Made by a program: the position numbers and the translations under genes. A stretch of 64,000 nt of DNA from PRO6 sp035565775 (GTDB taxonomy: Bacteria > Pseudomonadota > Alphaproteobacteria > Rhizobiales > Xanthobacteraceae), in NCBI GenBank assembly GCA_035565775.1, contig DATMRW010000021.1, forward strand, positions 992,001 to 1,056,000, in the 5' to 3' direction. The notes below the pieces were generated by a model. It had not been told where the DNA came from. It did not search any database and worked only from the letters and a program-made list of their open reading frames with translations. This document shows, piece by piece, positions 34,640 through 45,893 of the stretch. The stretch's first letter is position 1. Every line of letters begins with the position of its first letter.

Positions 34640-35911
34640 ATTTCGGTATCGGACACAACCAACAAGGACAACCTGCTGCTGCTGATCCAGCTTCGCTGGA
34701 TCGCGGTTGTGGGTCAGATCGTGACGATACTCATCGTCCATTTTGCCATGGGGGTCGGCCTTCCGATCCAGCAGATGGGGACGGTCGTTCTTTGCCTGAT
34801 TGGCCTCAACTTCGTCAGCCTGCTGCGCTACCACCACCAGGAGAGCACGACTAACACCGAACTTCTCCTCGAGCTTCTGCTCGATGTCGCGGCCCTCACC
34901 GTCCAGATCTATTTGAGCGGGGGCGCATCCAACCCGTTCATCTCGCTCTTCCTGCTGCAGGTGACGCTCGGCGCCATCCTGCTCGAGTCGTGGTCGGTCT
35001 GGTTTCTGGTGGTCATAACCAGCGCCTGTTATGTCCTGCTCACCTTGTTCTATCGGGAGCTTGAGGTTCCGCATCTGCACGGCAGCAACTTTCTCAACCT
35101 CCATATTCAGGGGATGTTTGTCTGCTTTGTGCTGGCGGCGTGCTTGCTCGTTCTCTTCATCGGAAGGATCACGCGAAACTTGCGGGCGCGCGACACGCGG
35201 CTCGCCGAACTGCGGCAGCACTCGATTGAAGAAGATCATATCGTGCGAATGGGCCTGCTCGCTTCGGGGGCCGCTCACGAGCTCGGCACGCCGCTTGCCA
35301 CGCTGTCTGTGATCCTCGGCGACTGGAGCCGGATGCGGGAGATCCGTGGCAATGAAGAGCTGGCTCAGGAACTCGAAGAAATGCAAGCCCAGCTCGACCG
35401 CTGCAAGACAATCGTCTCAGGCATTCTGATGTCATCCGGCGAAGCCCGCGGGGAAGGAACCGTTCATACGTCGATACGCGATTTCTTCGATGACGTGGCT
35501 GCCGAATGGTCTTCGGCTCGTTCGCCATCGTCGTTTCAGTATGAGAACGTCTTTCGCGCGGATCACCCCATGATCTCGGACCTGGCGCTAAAGCAGGTTC
35601 TTTTCAACGTTCTGGACAATGCTTACGAGGCGTCCCCCGACCATGTGTCTATGCGGATAGAACCATTGGATGACGCGGTGGCGGTGACCGTTGTCGATGA
35701 GGGACCCGGCTTTTCAGACGATGTGCTGGGCCGGCTGGGCAAGCCTTATGCAACCACGAAAAATCGGCCGGGAGCCGGGCTTGGCCTGTTCCTGGTCGTC
35801 AATGTCGTCCGAAAGCTGGGGGGTCAAGTTACGGCCACAAACAGACCCGAAGGAGGCGCGCAGGTCGCAATAGAGCTTCCGCTTTCGATGCTGCGCGGAT
35901 CAGATACATGA
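34640..35911 (+). CDS. regB: RegB/ActS-type redox sensor histidine kinase, probable ATT start
   Basis: A membrane histidine kinase that controls redox-responsive genes. It has six N-terminal helices, the quinone-binding heptapeptide GGASNPF (residues 94-100 from the chosen start), the H-box AAHELGTPLAT (His213) and the redox cysteine in LDRCKTIV (Cys255), followed by the N, G1 and G2 boxes (NVLDNAYEAS, DEGPGFS, GAGLGLFLV). The first usable GTG at 34709 would cut inside helix one. No ATG, GTG or TTG precedes it in frame before a stop at 34628; an ATT at 34640 with AGGAG six bases before fits the family's N-terminus. The end overlaps regA. Confidence 0.88.
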   Translation: MSVSDTTNKDNLLLLIQLRWIAVVGQIVTILIVHFAMGVGLPIQQMGTVVLCLIGLNFVSLLRYHHQESTTNTELLLELLLDVAALTVQIYLSGGASNPFISLFLLQVTLGAILLESWSVWFLVVITSACYVLLTLFYRELEVPHLHGSNFLNLHIQGMFVCFVLAACLLVLFIGRITRNLRARDTRLAELRQHSIEEDHIVRMGLLASGAAHELGTPLATLSVILGDWSRMREIRGNEELAQELEEMQAQLDRCKTIVSGILMSSGEARGEGTVHTSIRDFFDDVAAEWSSARSPSSFQYENVFRADHPMISDLALKQVLFNVLDNAYEASPDHVSMRIEPLDDAVAVTVVDEGPGFSDDVLGRLGKPYATTKNRPGAGLGLFLVVNVVRKLGGQVTATNRPEGGAQVAIELPLSMLRGSDT

Positions 35912-36438
35912 CACAACGTACCCTCATCATTGTCGAGGACGACCTTTCGTTCGCGAAGGCCCTTAAAAGATCGTTCGAGCGACGCAACTATGAGGTTCAC
36001 CATGCAGCAGGCTTCGACTCCCTCGAGCAGTTGCTGGAGCGGGTTTCGCCGTCTTACGCGATCGTTGATCTCAAGCTCGTTGGGCCTTCGGGCCTCGATT
36101 GCGTAAAAGCGCTTCATGCCAACGACCCTTCGACCCGGATCGTCGTCCTGACCGGATTTGCAAGCATCGTCACCGCGGTGGAAGCCATCAAGCTGGGCGC
36201 ATGTCACTATCTTCCCAAGCCGGCCAATACCGACGACATCGAGAAAGCCTTCGACCAAACGGATGGCAACTCCGATGTGCCGGTCGAAGGACAGCGCACC
36301 TCGCTCAAGAATCTGGAATGGGAACGGATTCACGAAACTCTGGTCGAAACAGATTTCAACATCTCGGAGGCGGCCCGACGGCTCGGAATGCATCGGCGCA
36401 CGCTCGCCCGGAAACTCGATAAACGACCATTGAGGTAG
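35908..36438 (+). CDS. regA: RegA/ActR-type response regulator
   Basis: A 176-residue regulator. The receiver domain has Asp11, Asp12, phospho-acceptor Asp54 (AIVDLK), Thr82 and Lys104. A proline-poor linker leads to a C-terminal Fis-type helix-turn-helix, ISEAARRLGMHRRTLARKL, nearly invariant in RegA/PrrA/ActR. It overlaps regB by four bases. It is expected to activate the neighbouring fix operon and other redox genes. Confidence 0.94.
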   Translation: MTQRTLIIVEDDLSFAKALKRSFERRNYEVHHAAGFDSLEQLLERVSPSYAIVDLKLVGPSGLDCVKALHANDPSTRIVVLTGFASIVTAVEAIKLGACHYLPKPANTDDIEKAFDQTDGNSDVPVEGQRTSLKNLEWERIHETLVETDFNISEAARRLGMHRRTLARKLDKRPLR

Positions 36439-36669
36439 CGTATTTTTGGCGAGATCGAATCCGACGTTTGGCATTCCCCGTCGCTCGAAGGAACCACTCT
36501 TCCTCAGAGGCCACTTCATCGCCGGACGAAAACGTCCGCACACCCGCGGCATCCTGACCATCAGCCTGATTTTCGCCGTCAGCTTTCGCGGCCGCGCCGC
36601 TCACCGGAGGCGGACAGTGGGCATCACCGTGCAACCGCCTCTTCGGGCAGCTCAAACCCGGAGCGGATG

Positions 36670-36696
36670 AAAAAGGGGAGCCGAAACCGGCTCCCC
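36670..36696 (-). terminator. Rho-independent terminator of the glp operon
   Basis: On the minus strand an eight-base stem, GGGGAGCC and GGCTCCCC, with a GGTTTC loop is followed directly by five T residues (TTTTT). It lies about 30 bases after the glpV stop. This is a textbook intrinsic terminator. The regA transcript on the plus strand meets the same stem without a T-run. Confidence 0.85.
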
Positions 36697-36727
36697 CGCA
36701 TGATACCAGCCGCAAAACCGGAATCGC

Positions 36728-38452
<1,725 letters not shown>

Positions 38453-38535
38453 AGTCCAGTCCTCCCTTTGCAAAGTTGTCGAACGCTTTATTTCCAGAAG
38501 CAGATGGCACGCTGCTCCTGCCGTTGTTTCCCTCC

Positions 38536-38823
38536 CTATACGAAGCGGAACACGCCGATCGCGTAGACCACCGACAGGGCGAGAGCCCACCACAGGTTGG
38601 GTCCGATCAGACCCAGCCAAGCCAGATTGATGAAGGCGCTGCCGAGCAGCGCGATAAACAGTCGGTCGCCCCGCGTCGTCTCGAAACGCAAAACGCCGAC
38701 CCGCGGCGCGCCGCCGGGCGAGGCATATTCCCATACGCCCATGCCGACCAGAAGCAGCGCGATCACGACGAAGAACGTCGCGGTCGGCCAGGTCCACGCC
38801 ATCCAGGAGAAATTCAGGTTCAT
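38536..38823 (-). CDS. DUF2160-type small membrane protein of the glp operon
   Basis: A 95-residue protein with about three helices (WTWPTATFFVVIALLLVGMGVWEY, FIALLGSAFINLAWLGLIGPN, WWALALSVVYAIGVFRF). The start MNLNFSWMAW at 38823 is chosen because the 25-residue extension overlaps glpQ. This gene is conserved between glpQ and glpV in rhizobial glycerol operons. Its role, perhaps as an accessory to the permease, is unknown. Confidence 0.8.
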   Translation of the reverse strand: MNLNFSWMAWTWPTATFFVVIALLLVGMGVWEYASPGGAPRVGVLRFETTRGDRLFIALLGSAFINLAWLGLIGPNLWWALALSVVYAIGVFRFV

Positions 38824-38878
38824 CGCCGCGCCTCCCTCAACAGCGTGGCCCCAGTGCCGGTCGCGTCCACAGACAGCA

Positions 38879-39808
<930 letters not shown>

Positions 39809-39809
39809 G

Positions 39810-40703
39810 TCACTTGCCCGTTTCGTAGTTGGTCATCACGGTGTAGAACACCCACGACAACAACAGGATGATCAGGAAGTAGATCAGCGACATCGCCGCC
39901 GCGGGGCCGAGGTCGAACTGGCCGAGCGCCATCTTCACGAGATCGATCGACAGGAACGTGGTCGAATTGCCCGGCCCGCCGCCGGTGACCACGAACGGCT
40001 CGGTGTAGATCATGAACGAGTCCATGAAGCGCAGCAGCACGGCGATCAAAAGCACCCGGCTCATCTTCGGCAACTGGATGTAGCGGAAGACGGCCCAGCG
40101 CGACGCGCCGTCGATCTTGGCCGCCTGATAGAAGGCATCCGGGATCGACGCGAGGCCGGCATAGCACAGCAGCACGACAAGGCTGGTCCAGTGCCAGACG
40201 TCCATGACGATGACCGTGATCCAGGCGTCGAGCGGGTTCTGCACGTAATTGTAGGAGATGCCGAGCGCATTGAGCGTGTAGCCGAGCAGCCCGATATCGG
40301 TGCGGCCAAAAATCTGCCAGATGGTGCCGACCACATTCCACGGAATGAGCAGCGGCAGCGCCATCAGCACCAGACAGACCGGCACGCCCCAGCCTTTCTT
40401 CGGCATGTTGATCGCGATGAAAATGCCGAGCGGGACCTCGATCGCCAGAATGATGAACGAGAACGCGAGATTGCGAAACATCGACAGCCAGAACCGCTCG
40501 GAGCGCAAAATCTCGACGAACCAGTCGGCGCCATGCCAGAAGAACTGATTGTTGCCAAAAGTGTCCTGCACCGAATAGTTCACCACCGTCATCAGCGGGA
40601 TCACCGCCGAGAAGGCGACCAGCACCAGCACCGGAAGCACGAGGAACCAGGCCTTGTTGTTCCAGGTCTTGTCCACCGCTAGCCCCCCGTCTCGACGCGC
40701 CAC
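39810..40703 (-). CDS. glpP: Glycerol ABC transporter permease GlpP
   Basis: An inner-membrane permease of about 297 residues with the coupling loop QAAKIDGASRWAVFRYIQLP and six helices. Given start 40703 overlaps the upstream glpT gene by 25 bases; a GTG at 40676, just after the glpT stop, is the alternative and gives VDKTWNNKAWFLVLP. It partners GlpQ. Confidence 0.88.
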   Translation of the reverse strand: MARRDGGLAVDKTWNNKAWFLVLPVLVLVAFSAVIPLMTVVNYSVQDTFGNNQFFWHGADWFVEILRSERFWLSMFRNLAFSFIILAIEVPLGIFIAINMPKKGWGVPVCLVLMALPLLIPWNVVGTIWQIFGRTDIGLLGYTLNALGISYNYVQNPLDAWITVIVMDVWHWTSLVVLLCYAGLASIPDAFYQAAKIDGASRWAVFRYIQLPKMSRVLLIAVLLRFMDSFMIYTEPFVVTGGGPGNSTTFLSIDLVKMALGQFDLGPAAAMSLIYFLIILLLSWVFYTVMTNYETGK

Positions 40704-41746
40704 GAGCCGGCGAAGAGATTGATCCCGGCCGGGTCGAAATGGATATGCGGATCGGTTGGAATCTCGGCTTCTTCCGGCACGACGGCGACAATCTCCCGGC
40801 CCTCGAGCATGGCGCGCACGATCTTGCGACGCCCGATGTCCTCGACCTTGGCGATCGTGACCGGCATTCCGTGGCGGTCGATCTGGACATATTCGGGCCG
40901 GATGCCGAGCTCGATGGCATCGCCATCGGCCTTCGGCGGGCCGGGCAGAGCAATTTTCTGGCGGCCGAGGCGGACGTGGTCGCCGTCGATCGTTACCGGC
41001 AGCACATTCATGCCGGGCGAGCCGATGAAATAACCGACGAATGTGTGGCGCGGCCGCTCGAACAGCTCCGCCGGCGTGCCGATCTGCACGATCTCGCCGT
41101 CATACATCACCACCACCCGCTCGGCGAAGGTCAGTGCCTCCGTCTGGTCGTGCGTCACATAGACCATGGTATAGCCGAAGCGCTTCTGCAGCTGCTTGAG
41201 CTGCGAGCGCAGCATCCATTTCATATGCGGATCGATGACGGTGAGCGGCTCGTCGAACAGGATGGCGCTGACATCGGAGCGCACCAGCCCGCGCCCCAGC
41301 GATATTTTTTGCTTCTGATCGGCGGTCAGCCCCCGCGCCCGGCGCTTCGCCCAGTCCGCAAGACCGATCATGTCGAGGATCTCGCGCACCTTGCGGTCGA
41401 CATCCGGCCCCGGCACGCCGCGATTGCGCAGCGGAAATGCCAGATTGTCGTAGACCGTCATGGTGTCGTAGATGACGGGAAACTGGAAAACCTGGGCGAT
41501 GTTGCGTTCCTGCGGAGACAGCGCGGTGACGTCGCGGCGATCGAACAGCACGCGCCCCTCCGATGCCCGCAGCAGGCCGGAAATGATATTGAGAAGGGTC
41601 GTCTTGCCGCAGCCGCTCGGGCCAAGTAGGGCATAGGCGCCGCCATCCTCGAAGGCGTGATGCACCTCCTTGAGCGCGTAGTCCGCATCCGTCTTCGGCG
41701 CGGCGACATAGGAGTGACGAATGTGATCGAGGCCGATGCGCGCCAT
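40679..41746 (-). CDS. glpT: Glycerol ABC transporter ATPase GlpT, degenerate signature
   Basis: A 355-residue ABC ATPase. Walker A is GPSGCGKTT (42-50), Walker B AILFDEP (161-167), and His199 in VTHDQ is kept. At the signature position the usual LSGGQ is LTADQKQ (140-146), so it cannot stabilise ATP in the partner's site in the usual way. It ends with a TOBE domain. With GlpS, it makes one likely productive site. It lies 8 bases after glpS. Confidence 0.9.
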   Translation of the reverse strand: MARIGLDHIRHSYVAAPKTDADYALKEVHHAFEDGGAYALLGPSGCGKTTLLNIISGLLRASEGRVLFDRRDVTALSPQERNIAQVFQFPVIYDTMTVYDNLAFPLRNRGVPGPDVDRKVREILDMIGLADWAKRRARGLTADQKQKISLGRGLVRSDVSAILFDEPLTVIDPHMKWMLRSQLKQLQKRFGYTMVYVTHDQTEALTFAERVVVMYDGEIVQIGTPAELFERPRHTFVGYFIGSPGMNVLPVTIDGDHVRLGRQKIALPGPPKADGDAIELGIRPEYVQIDRHGMPVTIAKVEDIGRRKIVRAMLEGREIVAVVPEEAEIPTDPHIHFDPAGINLFAGSWRVETGG

Positions 41747-41754
41747 GCCCCCTC

Positions 41755-42837
41755 CTAAGCCGCCAGCCTGCGGCCGGCCGCGACCGATCGGCCGTCCTGA
41801 TCGAACACCATCAGGTGGCGCGGATCAATGAAGACCTCCACGACCTCGTCGGGGTCGAAGGCGTGGACGCCCGGCGCCAGCATGACCCAGCGGACATCGG
41901 CGAAATCGAGATGGATAAAGCTTTCCGATCCGGTGATCTCGGTGATCGAGACCTTTGCGCGCACCGAAGGCGCATGCGGCACCGGCGGCGCAAGCGAGAG
42001 ATGGTGCGGCTGAAAGCCGATGGTGTAAGGACCGTCGGCAATCGCGGCGAGACCCGCAGGGACCGCAAGATTGACGCCGCCATCGAGACAGAAGCTCGGC
42101 CCGACCTTGTCGAGCATGATGGTGTTGAGCGGCGGATCGGCGAAGGTCTGCGCCGTCACCAAGTCGCGCGGCTGGCGGAAAACCTCGATCGTCGGCCCGA
42201 ACTGCGTGATGCGGCCCTCGGACAGCGTCGCGGTCTTGCCGCCGAGGAGCAGCGCCTCGGACGGTTCGGTGGTCGCATAGACGAAGATCGCGCCGGATTC
42301 CGCGAAGATCTTTGGCAGCTCCTCGCGCAATTCCTCCCGCAGCTTGTAGTCGAGATTGGCGAGCGGCTCATCGAGCAGCACGAGCCCGGCATTCTTGACG
42401 ATGGCGCGGGCGATCGCGGTGCGCTGCTGCTGGCCGCCGGACAGGCTGAGCGGCGTCCGCAACAGATAGGGCGTCAGTTTCAGAAGCTCGGCCGCTTGGC
42501 GCACGGCACCGTCGATCCGGCCCGATGCCACGCCGGCGACGCGCAGGGGCGAGGCGATGTTTTCATAGACCGAGAGCGTCGGATAATTGATGAACTGCTG
42601 GTAGACCATCGCGACGTTGCGCTTCTGGACGGACACGCCGGTCACATTCGCGCCGTCGAACCACACCGAGCCGGAAGTCGGGGCATCGAGACCGGCCATC
42701 AACCGCATCAGGCTGGTCTTGCCCGCAAGCGTCGGGCCGAGCAGGACGTTGAGGGTGCCGCGCTCAAGCGTCAGCGAGACATCGTCGATATGGACCGCTC
42801 CGCCCGCCACCTTGGACACTTGCCTGAGTTCCAGCAT
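41755..42837 (-). CDS. glpS: Glycerol ABC transporter ATPase GlpS, no H-loop histidine
   Basis: A 360-residue ABC ATPase. Walker A is GPTLAGKTS (34-42), signature LSGGQ (132-136) and Walker B LVLLDEP (152-158) are intact. The switch (H-loop) histidine is replaced by Thr190 in YATTEP. This complements GlpT's defective signature. The C-terminus has a TOBE-type domain. It lies 21 bases after glpD in the glpDSTPQ(DUF2160)V order. Confidence 0.9.
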   Translation of the reverse strand: MLELRQVSKVAGGAVHIDDVSLTLERGTLNVLLGPTLAGKTSLMRLMAGLDAPTSGSVWFDGANVTGVSVQKRNVAMVYQQFINYPTLSVYENIASPLRVAGVASGRIDGAVRQAAELLKLTPYLLRTPLSLSGGQQQRTAIARAIVKNAGLVLLDEPLANLDYKLREELREELPKIFAESGAIFVYATTEPSEALLLGGKTATLSEGRITQFGPTIEVFRQPRDLVTAQTFADPPLNTIMLDKVGPSFCLDGGVNLAVPAGLAAIADGPYTIGFQPHHLSLAPPVPHAPSVRAKVSITEITGSESFIHLDFADVRWVMLAPGVHAFDPDEVVEVFIDPRHLMVFDQDGRSVAAGRRLAA

Positions 42838-42858
42838 CGCCCTCTCCCCGGCCGACCG

Positions 42859-44388
42859 TCATTCAGCCGCAGCGTTATCGCCCCAACATTCCTCACTTCT
42901 CATAAAATCTTCGAGCTCAGCCGCCTCGTCCTGTGTCAATCGCAGGCCGAGCTTGGTCCTCCGCCATAGTACATCTTCGGCGGCCCGTGCCCACTCCTCG
43001 CGCATCAGATAGCGCACTTCCGCCTCGTGCAGATCGGCGCCAAAGCAGCGGCCGAGATCGGCGCGCGATCGCGCCGAGCCGAGAATGACGCGTGCCTTGG
43101 TGCCATAGAGGCGCATCAGGCGCGTCGCGTGGGCCTGATCGAGGAAAGGAAAATCGCGCTTCAGCCGATCCCTTTCGGCATCGAAGCCGGTGACAGGAAA
43201 ATTGCCGCCGGGCAACGGCATCGCGGCGGTCCACGGCGCAACGCGCCGGCCGAGCAACGCCTCGATCTTCTCCAGCGCCGCTTCCGAAAGCCGGCGGAAG
43301 GTCGTGATCTTGCCGCCCACGATATTGATGACCGCCGCTTCGCCTTCGGAATGATCGAGCTGGATGACGTAGTCGCGCGTCGCCTCCTGCGCCTTCGACG
43401 CGCCATCGTCGAACAGCGGGCGTACTGCCGAATAGGTCCAGACGATGTCGGCGCGGCGCACCGGCTCGGCAAAATACTCGCTCGCCGCGGCGCGCAGATA
43501 ATCGGCCTCGGCGTCGCTGATCCGTACGTCATGCGGATCGCCGGTGTAATCGCGATCGGTGGTGCCGATCAGCGTGAAATCCCCCTCATAGGGAATGGCG
43601 AAAATGATCCGCCCGTCCTTGTTCTGGAAGAAATAGGCGCGCGGATCATCAAACTTCTTGCCGACGACGATATGGCTGCCCTGCACCAGCCGCACGTTAT
43701 GCACGTCGGTGCGGCCGAGCGTCTGCGCGATGACGTGATCGACCCACGGCCCCGTCGCGTTGACGAGCAGCCGTGCCTGCACGGTATCCGTCTTGCCGGT
43801 CCGCGTGTCCTCGACCGTGACGCTCCACAAACCCTCGGTCCGCCGCGCCGCCGTGACTTTGGCGCGGGTGCGGATCGCCGCGCCGCGGTCAGCCGCATCG
43901 CGGGCGTTGAGCGCGACGAGGCGGGCATCGTCGACCCAGCCGTCGGAGTATTCGAACGCCTTGGAAAAGATCTTCTTCAGGGGCGCACCGGCAGGATCGC
44001 GCCGCATGTCCAGCGTCTTGGTCGGCGGCAGCAGCTTGCGGCCGCCGATATGATCGTAAAGGAACAGCCCGAGCCTGAGCAGCCAAGCCGGCCGCAACCC
44101 CTTCTGATAGGGCAGCACGAAGCGCATCGGCCGGATGATGTGCGGCGCGCTCTTCCACAACACCTCGCGCTCCATCAGCGCCTCGCGCACCAGCCGAAAC
44201 TCGCGATATTCGAGATAGCGCAGTCCGCCGTGAATCAGCTTGGTCGAGCCGGACGAGGTGCCGCTCGCGAGGTCGTTCATCTCGGCGAGATAAACCGAAA
44301 AGCCCCGCCCGGCAGCATCGCGCGCGATGCCGCATCCATTGATGCCGCCGCCAATGACAAAGATGTCGAAGACCGGAGCGCCCGCCAC
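42859..44388 (-). CDS. glpD: Glycerol-3-phosphate dehydrogenase GlpD
   Basis: A 509-residue FAD enzyme oxidising glycerol 3-phosphate to DHAP and reducing quinone. FDIFVIGGGINGCGIARDAAGR binds FAD; ASGTSSGSTKLIHGGLRYLEY is the GlpD hallmark. The open frame extends to 44679, but the extension lies over glpR and is arginine-rich. GGAGG lies five bases before the GTG at 44388, giving VAGAPVFDIFVIGGG. A GlpR-type operator lies upstream at 44473-44485. Confidence 0.93.
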   Translation of the reverse strand: MAGAPVFDIFVIGGGINGCGIARDAAGRGFSVYLAEMNDLASGTSSGSTKLIHGGLRYLEYREFRLVREALMEREVLWKSAPHIIRPMRFVLPYQKGLRPAWLLRLGLFLYDHIGGRKLLPPTKTLDMRRDPAGAPLKKIFSKAFEYSDGWVDDARLVALNARDAADRGAAIRTRAKVTAARRTEGLWSVTVEDTRTGKTDTVQARLLVNATGPWVDHVIAQTLGRTDVHNVRLVQGSHIVVGKKFDDPRAYFFQNKDGRIIFAIPYEGDFTLIGTTDRDYTGDPHDVRISDAEADYLRAAASEYFAEPVRRADIVWTYSAVRPLFDDGASKAQEATRDYVIQLDHSEGEAAVINIVGGKITTFRRLSEAALEKIEALLGRRVAPWTAAMPLPGGNFPVTGFDAERDRLKRDFPFLDQAHATRLMRLYGTKARVILGSARSRADLGRCFGADLHEAEVRYLMREEWARAAEDVLWRRTKLGLRLTQDEAAELEDFMRSEECWGDNAAAE

Positions 44389-44472
44389 GCTTTCCTCCAG
44401 CGGCCCCGACCTCACTACCACAGAGCCGGGGAAGCTTTTTGAATTGGGATCGAAATCATAATGAATGTCAAA

Positions 44473-44485
44473 CGAAATGTTTTCG
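44473..44485. promoter_or_regulatory. Second probable GlpR operator, before glpD
   Basis: CGAAA-TGT-TTTCG is a perfect 13-base inverted repeat directly after the glpR stop and 85 bases before glpD. It shares TTTCG/CGAAA half-sites with the larger palindrome upstream of glpR. DeoR-family GlpR proteins bind such sites, so glpD-glpV may have its own repressible promoter or site. Confidence 0.55.
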
Positions 44486-45271
44486 CTACCCCTTGAGGTC
44501 GTCCGGCAGGCGCGCCGTCTCCACCAAGCGAACCTCGGCCTCCTCGCAGATGCGGCGCAGCGAGGCGACGTCGCAGCGGTCGGTGATGAAGGTATCGACC
44601 TGCGACAGATGGCCGATCCGGACCGGGGCGGTGCGCTCGAATTTGGTCGAGTCCGAGACCAGAATGACATGGCGCGCATTGGCGATGATCGCCTGCGCGA
44701 CCTTCACCTCGCGGAAATCGAAATCGAGCAGCGCGCCATCGCCATCGATCGCCGACGCCCCGATGACCGCATAGTCGACCTTGAACTGCTTGATGAAATC
44801 GACTGCGGCCTCGCCGACCACGCCGCCGTCCGAGCCCCGCACCACGCCTCCCGCAATCACCACCTCGATCATGGGATAAACCCTCATCCTGTTGGCAACA
44901 TTGATATTATTTGTAATGACCATCAACCCGCTATGGTCGAGCAGCGCACTGCTGACAGCCTCGGTGGTGGTGCCGATATTGATGAACAGCGACGCATTGT
45001 CGGGAATGATGCGCGCCGCCGCCCGCCCGATCGCGTCCTTCTCGTCGGCGGCGATCTTGCGCCGCGCCTCGTATTCGACATTCTCGATCCCGGAGGGAAA
45101 CAGCGCGCCGCCATGGATCCGGGTCAGCAGTTTGCGCTCGCAGAGGTCGTTCAGATCCTTGCGGATGGTCTGGGGCGTGACGTTGAAATGCACCGCCAGG
45201 GTTTCGACGAGAACGCGGCCGTCGTCCTTCGCCATCTGGATGATTTCGCTGTGCCGCGGCGACAAATACAT
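44486..45271 (-). CDS. glpR: DeoR-family glycerol regulator GlpR
   Basis: A 261-residue repressor. The DeoR-type helix-turn-helix is at about 28-57 (HFNVTPQTIRKDLNDLCERK, then LLTRIHGGA). The effector domain has INIGTTTEAVSSAL, AGGVVRGSDGGVVGEAA and VSDSTKFER, which resemble sugar-phosphate-binding loops; glycerol 3-phosphate is the likely effector. It is encoded first in the glp operon, with the operator at 45285-45322 close upstream, so it should repress itself and the transport genes. Confidence 0.92.
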   Translation of the reverse strand: MYLSPRHSEIIQMAKDDGRVLVETLAVHFNVTPQTIRKDLNDLCERKLLTRIHGGALFPSGIENVEYEARRKIAADEKDAIGRAAARIIPDNASLFINIGTTTEAVSSALLDHSGLMVITNNINVANRMRVYPMIEVVIAGGVVRGSDGGVVGEAAVDFIKQFKVDYAVIGASAIDGDGALLDFDFREVKVAQAIIANARHVILVSDSTKFERTAPVRIGHLSQVDTFITDRCDVASLRRICEEAEVRLVETARLPDDLKG

Positions 45272-45284
45272 CGTCCACCCTCCC

Positions 45285-45322
45285 GATTTTCGTTTTCCTG
45301 CTTATACGGAAAAACGAAAATC
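45285..45322. promoter_or_regulatory. Large inverted repeat upstream of glpR, probable GlpR operator
   Basis: Left arm GATTTTCGTTTTCC (45285-45298) and right arm GGAAAAACGAAAATC (45308-45322) are reverse complements except for one extra base in the T-run. The spacer is nine bases. It lies 14 bases before the glpR start, with TTTCG half-sites like the one at 44473. The AT-rich arms stand out from the high-GC context. Confidence 0.65.
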
Positions 45323-45368
45323 ATAGAAAGCCGGTTTCCGCCGCGCCTGAACGACTGGCGGTCGAGCA

Positions 45369-45583
45369 CGTCCCGCGCTTCATTCGCTGATCGACCTGTG
45401 CAAAGCGGCCTCGCTCGCCTTCGCCATTCCGGTCTCGGTGTTCGACACCGCAAGGATCGACGGCGCGATGACCGTGTGGCTCGCCACGGCGACGAAACCT
45501 ACGAGACCTTCGGCGACGAAACCGAGCATCTCGAGCCGGGTGAAATCATCTTCGCCAACGACACCGGACGGGCACATGCCCGC
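45369..45583 (+). pseudogene. Frameshifted relic of a B3/B4-domain protein
   Basis: One plus-strand frame reads RPALHSLIDLCKAASLAFAI then PVSVFDTARIDGAMTVWLAT, and a second frame continues GDETYETFGDETEHLEPGEI and IFANDTGRAHAR. Together these match the B3/B4 tRNA-binding domain family (phenylalanyl-tRNA-synthetase-beta-like editing domain). A frameshift near 45485, no N-terminal part and no RRWNWRQ end block mean the gene is dead. The relic lies immediately beside the glpR operator. Confidence 0.6.
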
Positions 45584-45893
45584 GCGAGGCGATCAGTTCG
45601 ATTCACGCTGACGGATTTTCTCATTGGCAATCGCGCGGCAGCCAATCGCATCATCGGCGGCGGAAAGACCGACAGCGCTCGCGCCTGCATGTGCTTGTAC
45701 GTCAACTGCGTACGTTGCGACCGATACTGTCATCGCCAATCTTCCTCGATGTGCCGGCAAAGATGTTGGCCGCCACGCGGATTCCGCATGGCAGGCTGTC
45801 ATCGGCATCTATCATGGGAGATGGCCCCCTGTTGCCCCCATCCACTTTCCGATCATAGTCAGACCATTGGGTCTAAAGCTGAACCGGGCCAAT
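45584..45893. other. 310-base stretch without a recognisable gene
   Basis: Between the B3/B4 relic and the mocR stop. There are short open frames on both strands but none with a ribosome-binding site or family pattern. The sequence likely includes further decay of the relic's 3' end. Confidence 0.4.

Noticed and set aside
42859..44679. 606-codon version of glpD
   Set aside because: The 97-codon extension is antisense-like Arg/Ser-rich sequence over glpR; a strong GGAGG precedes the GTG at 44388.
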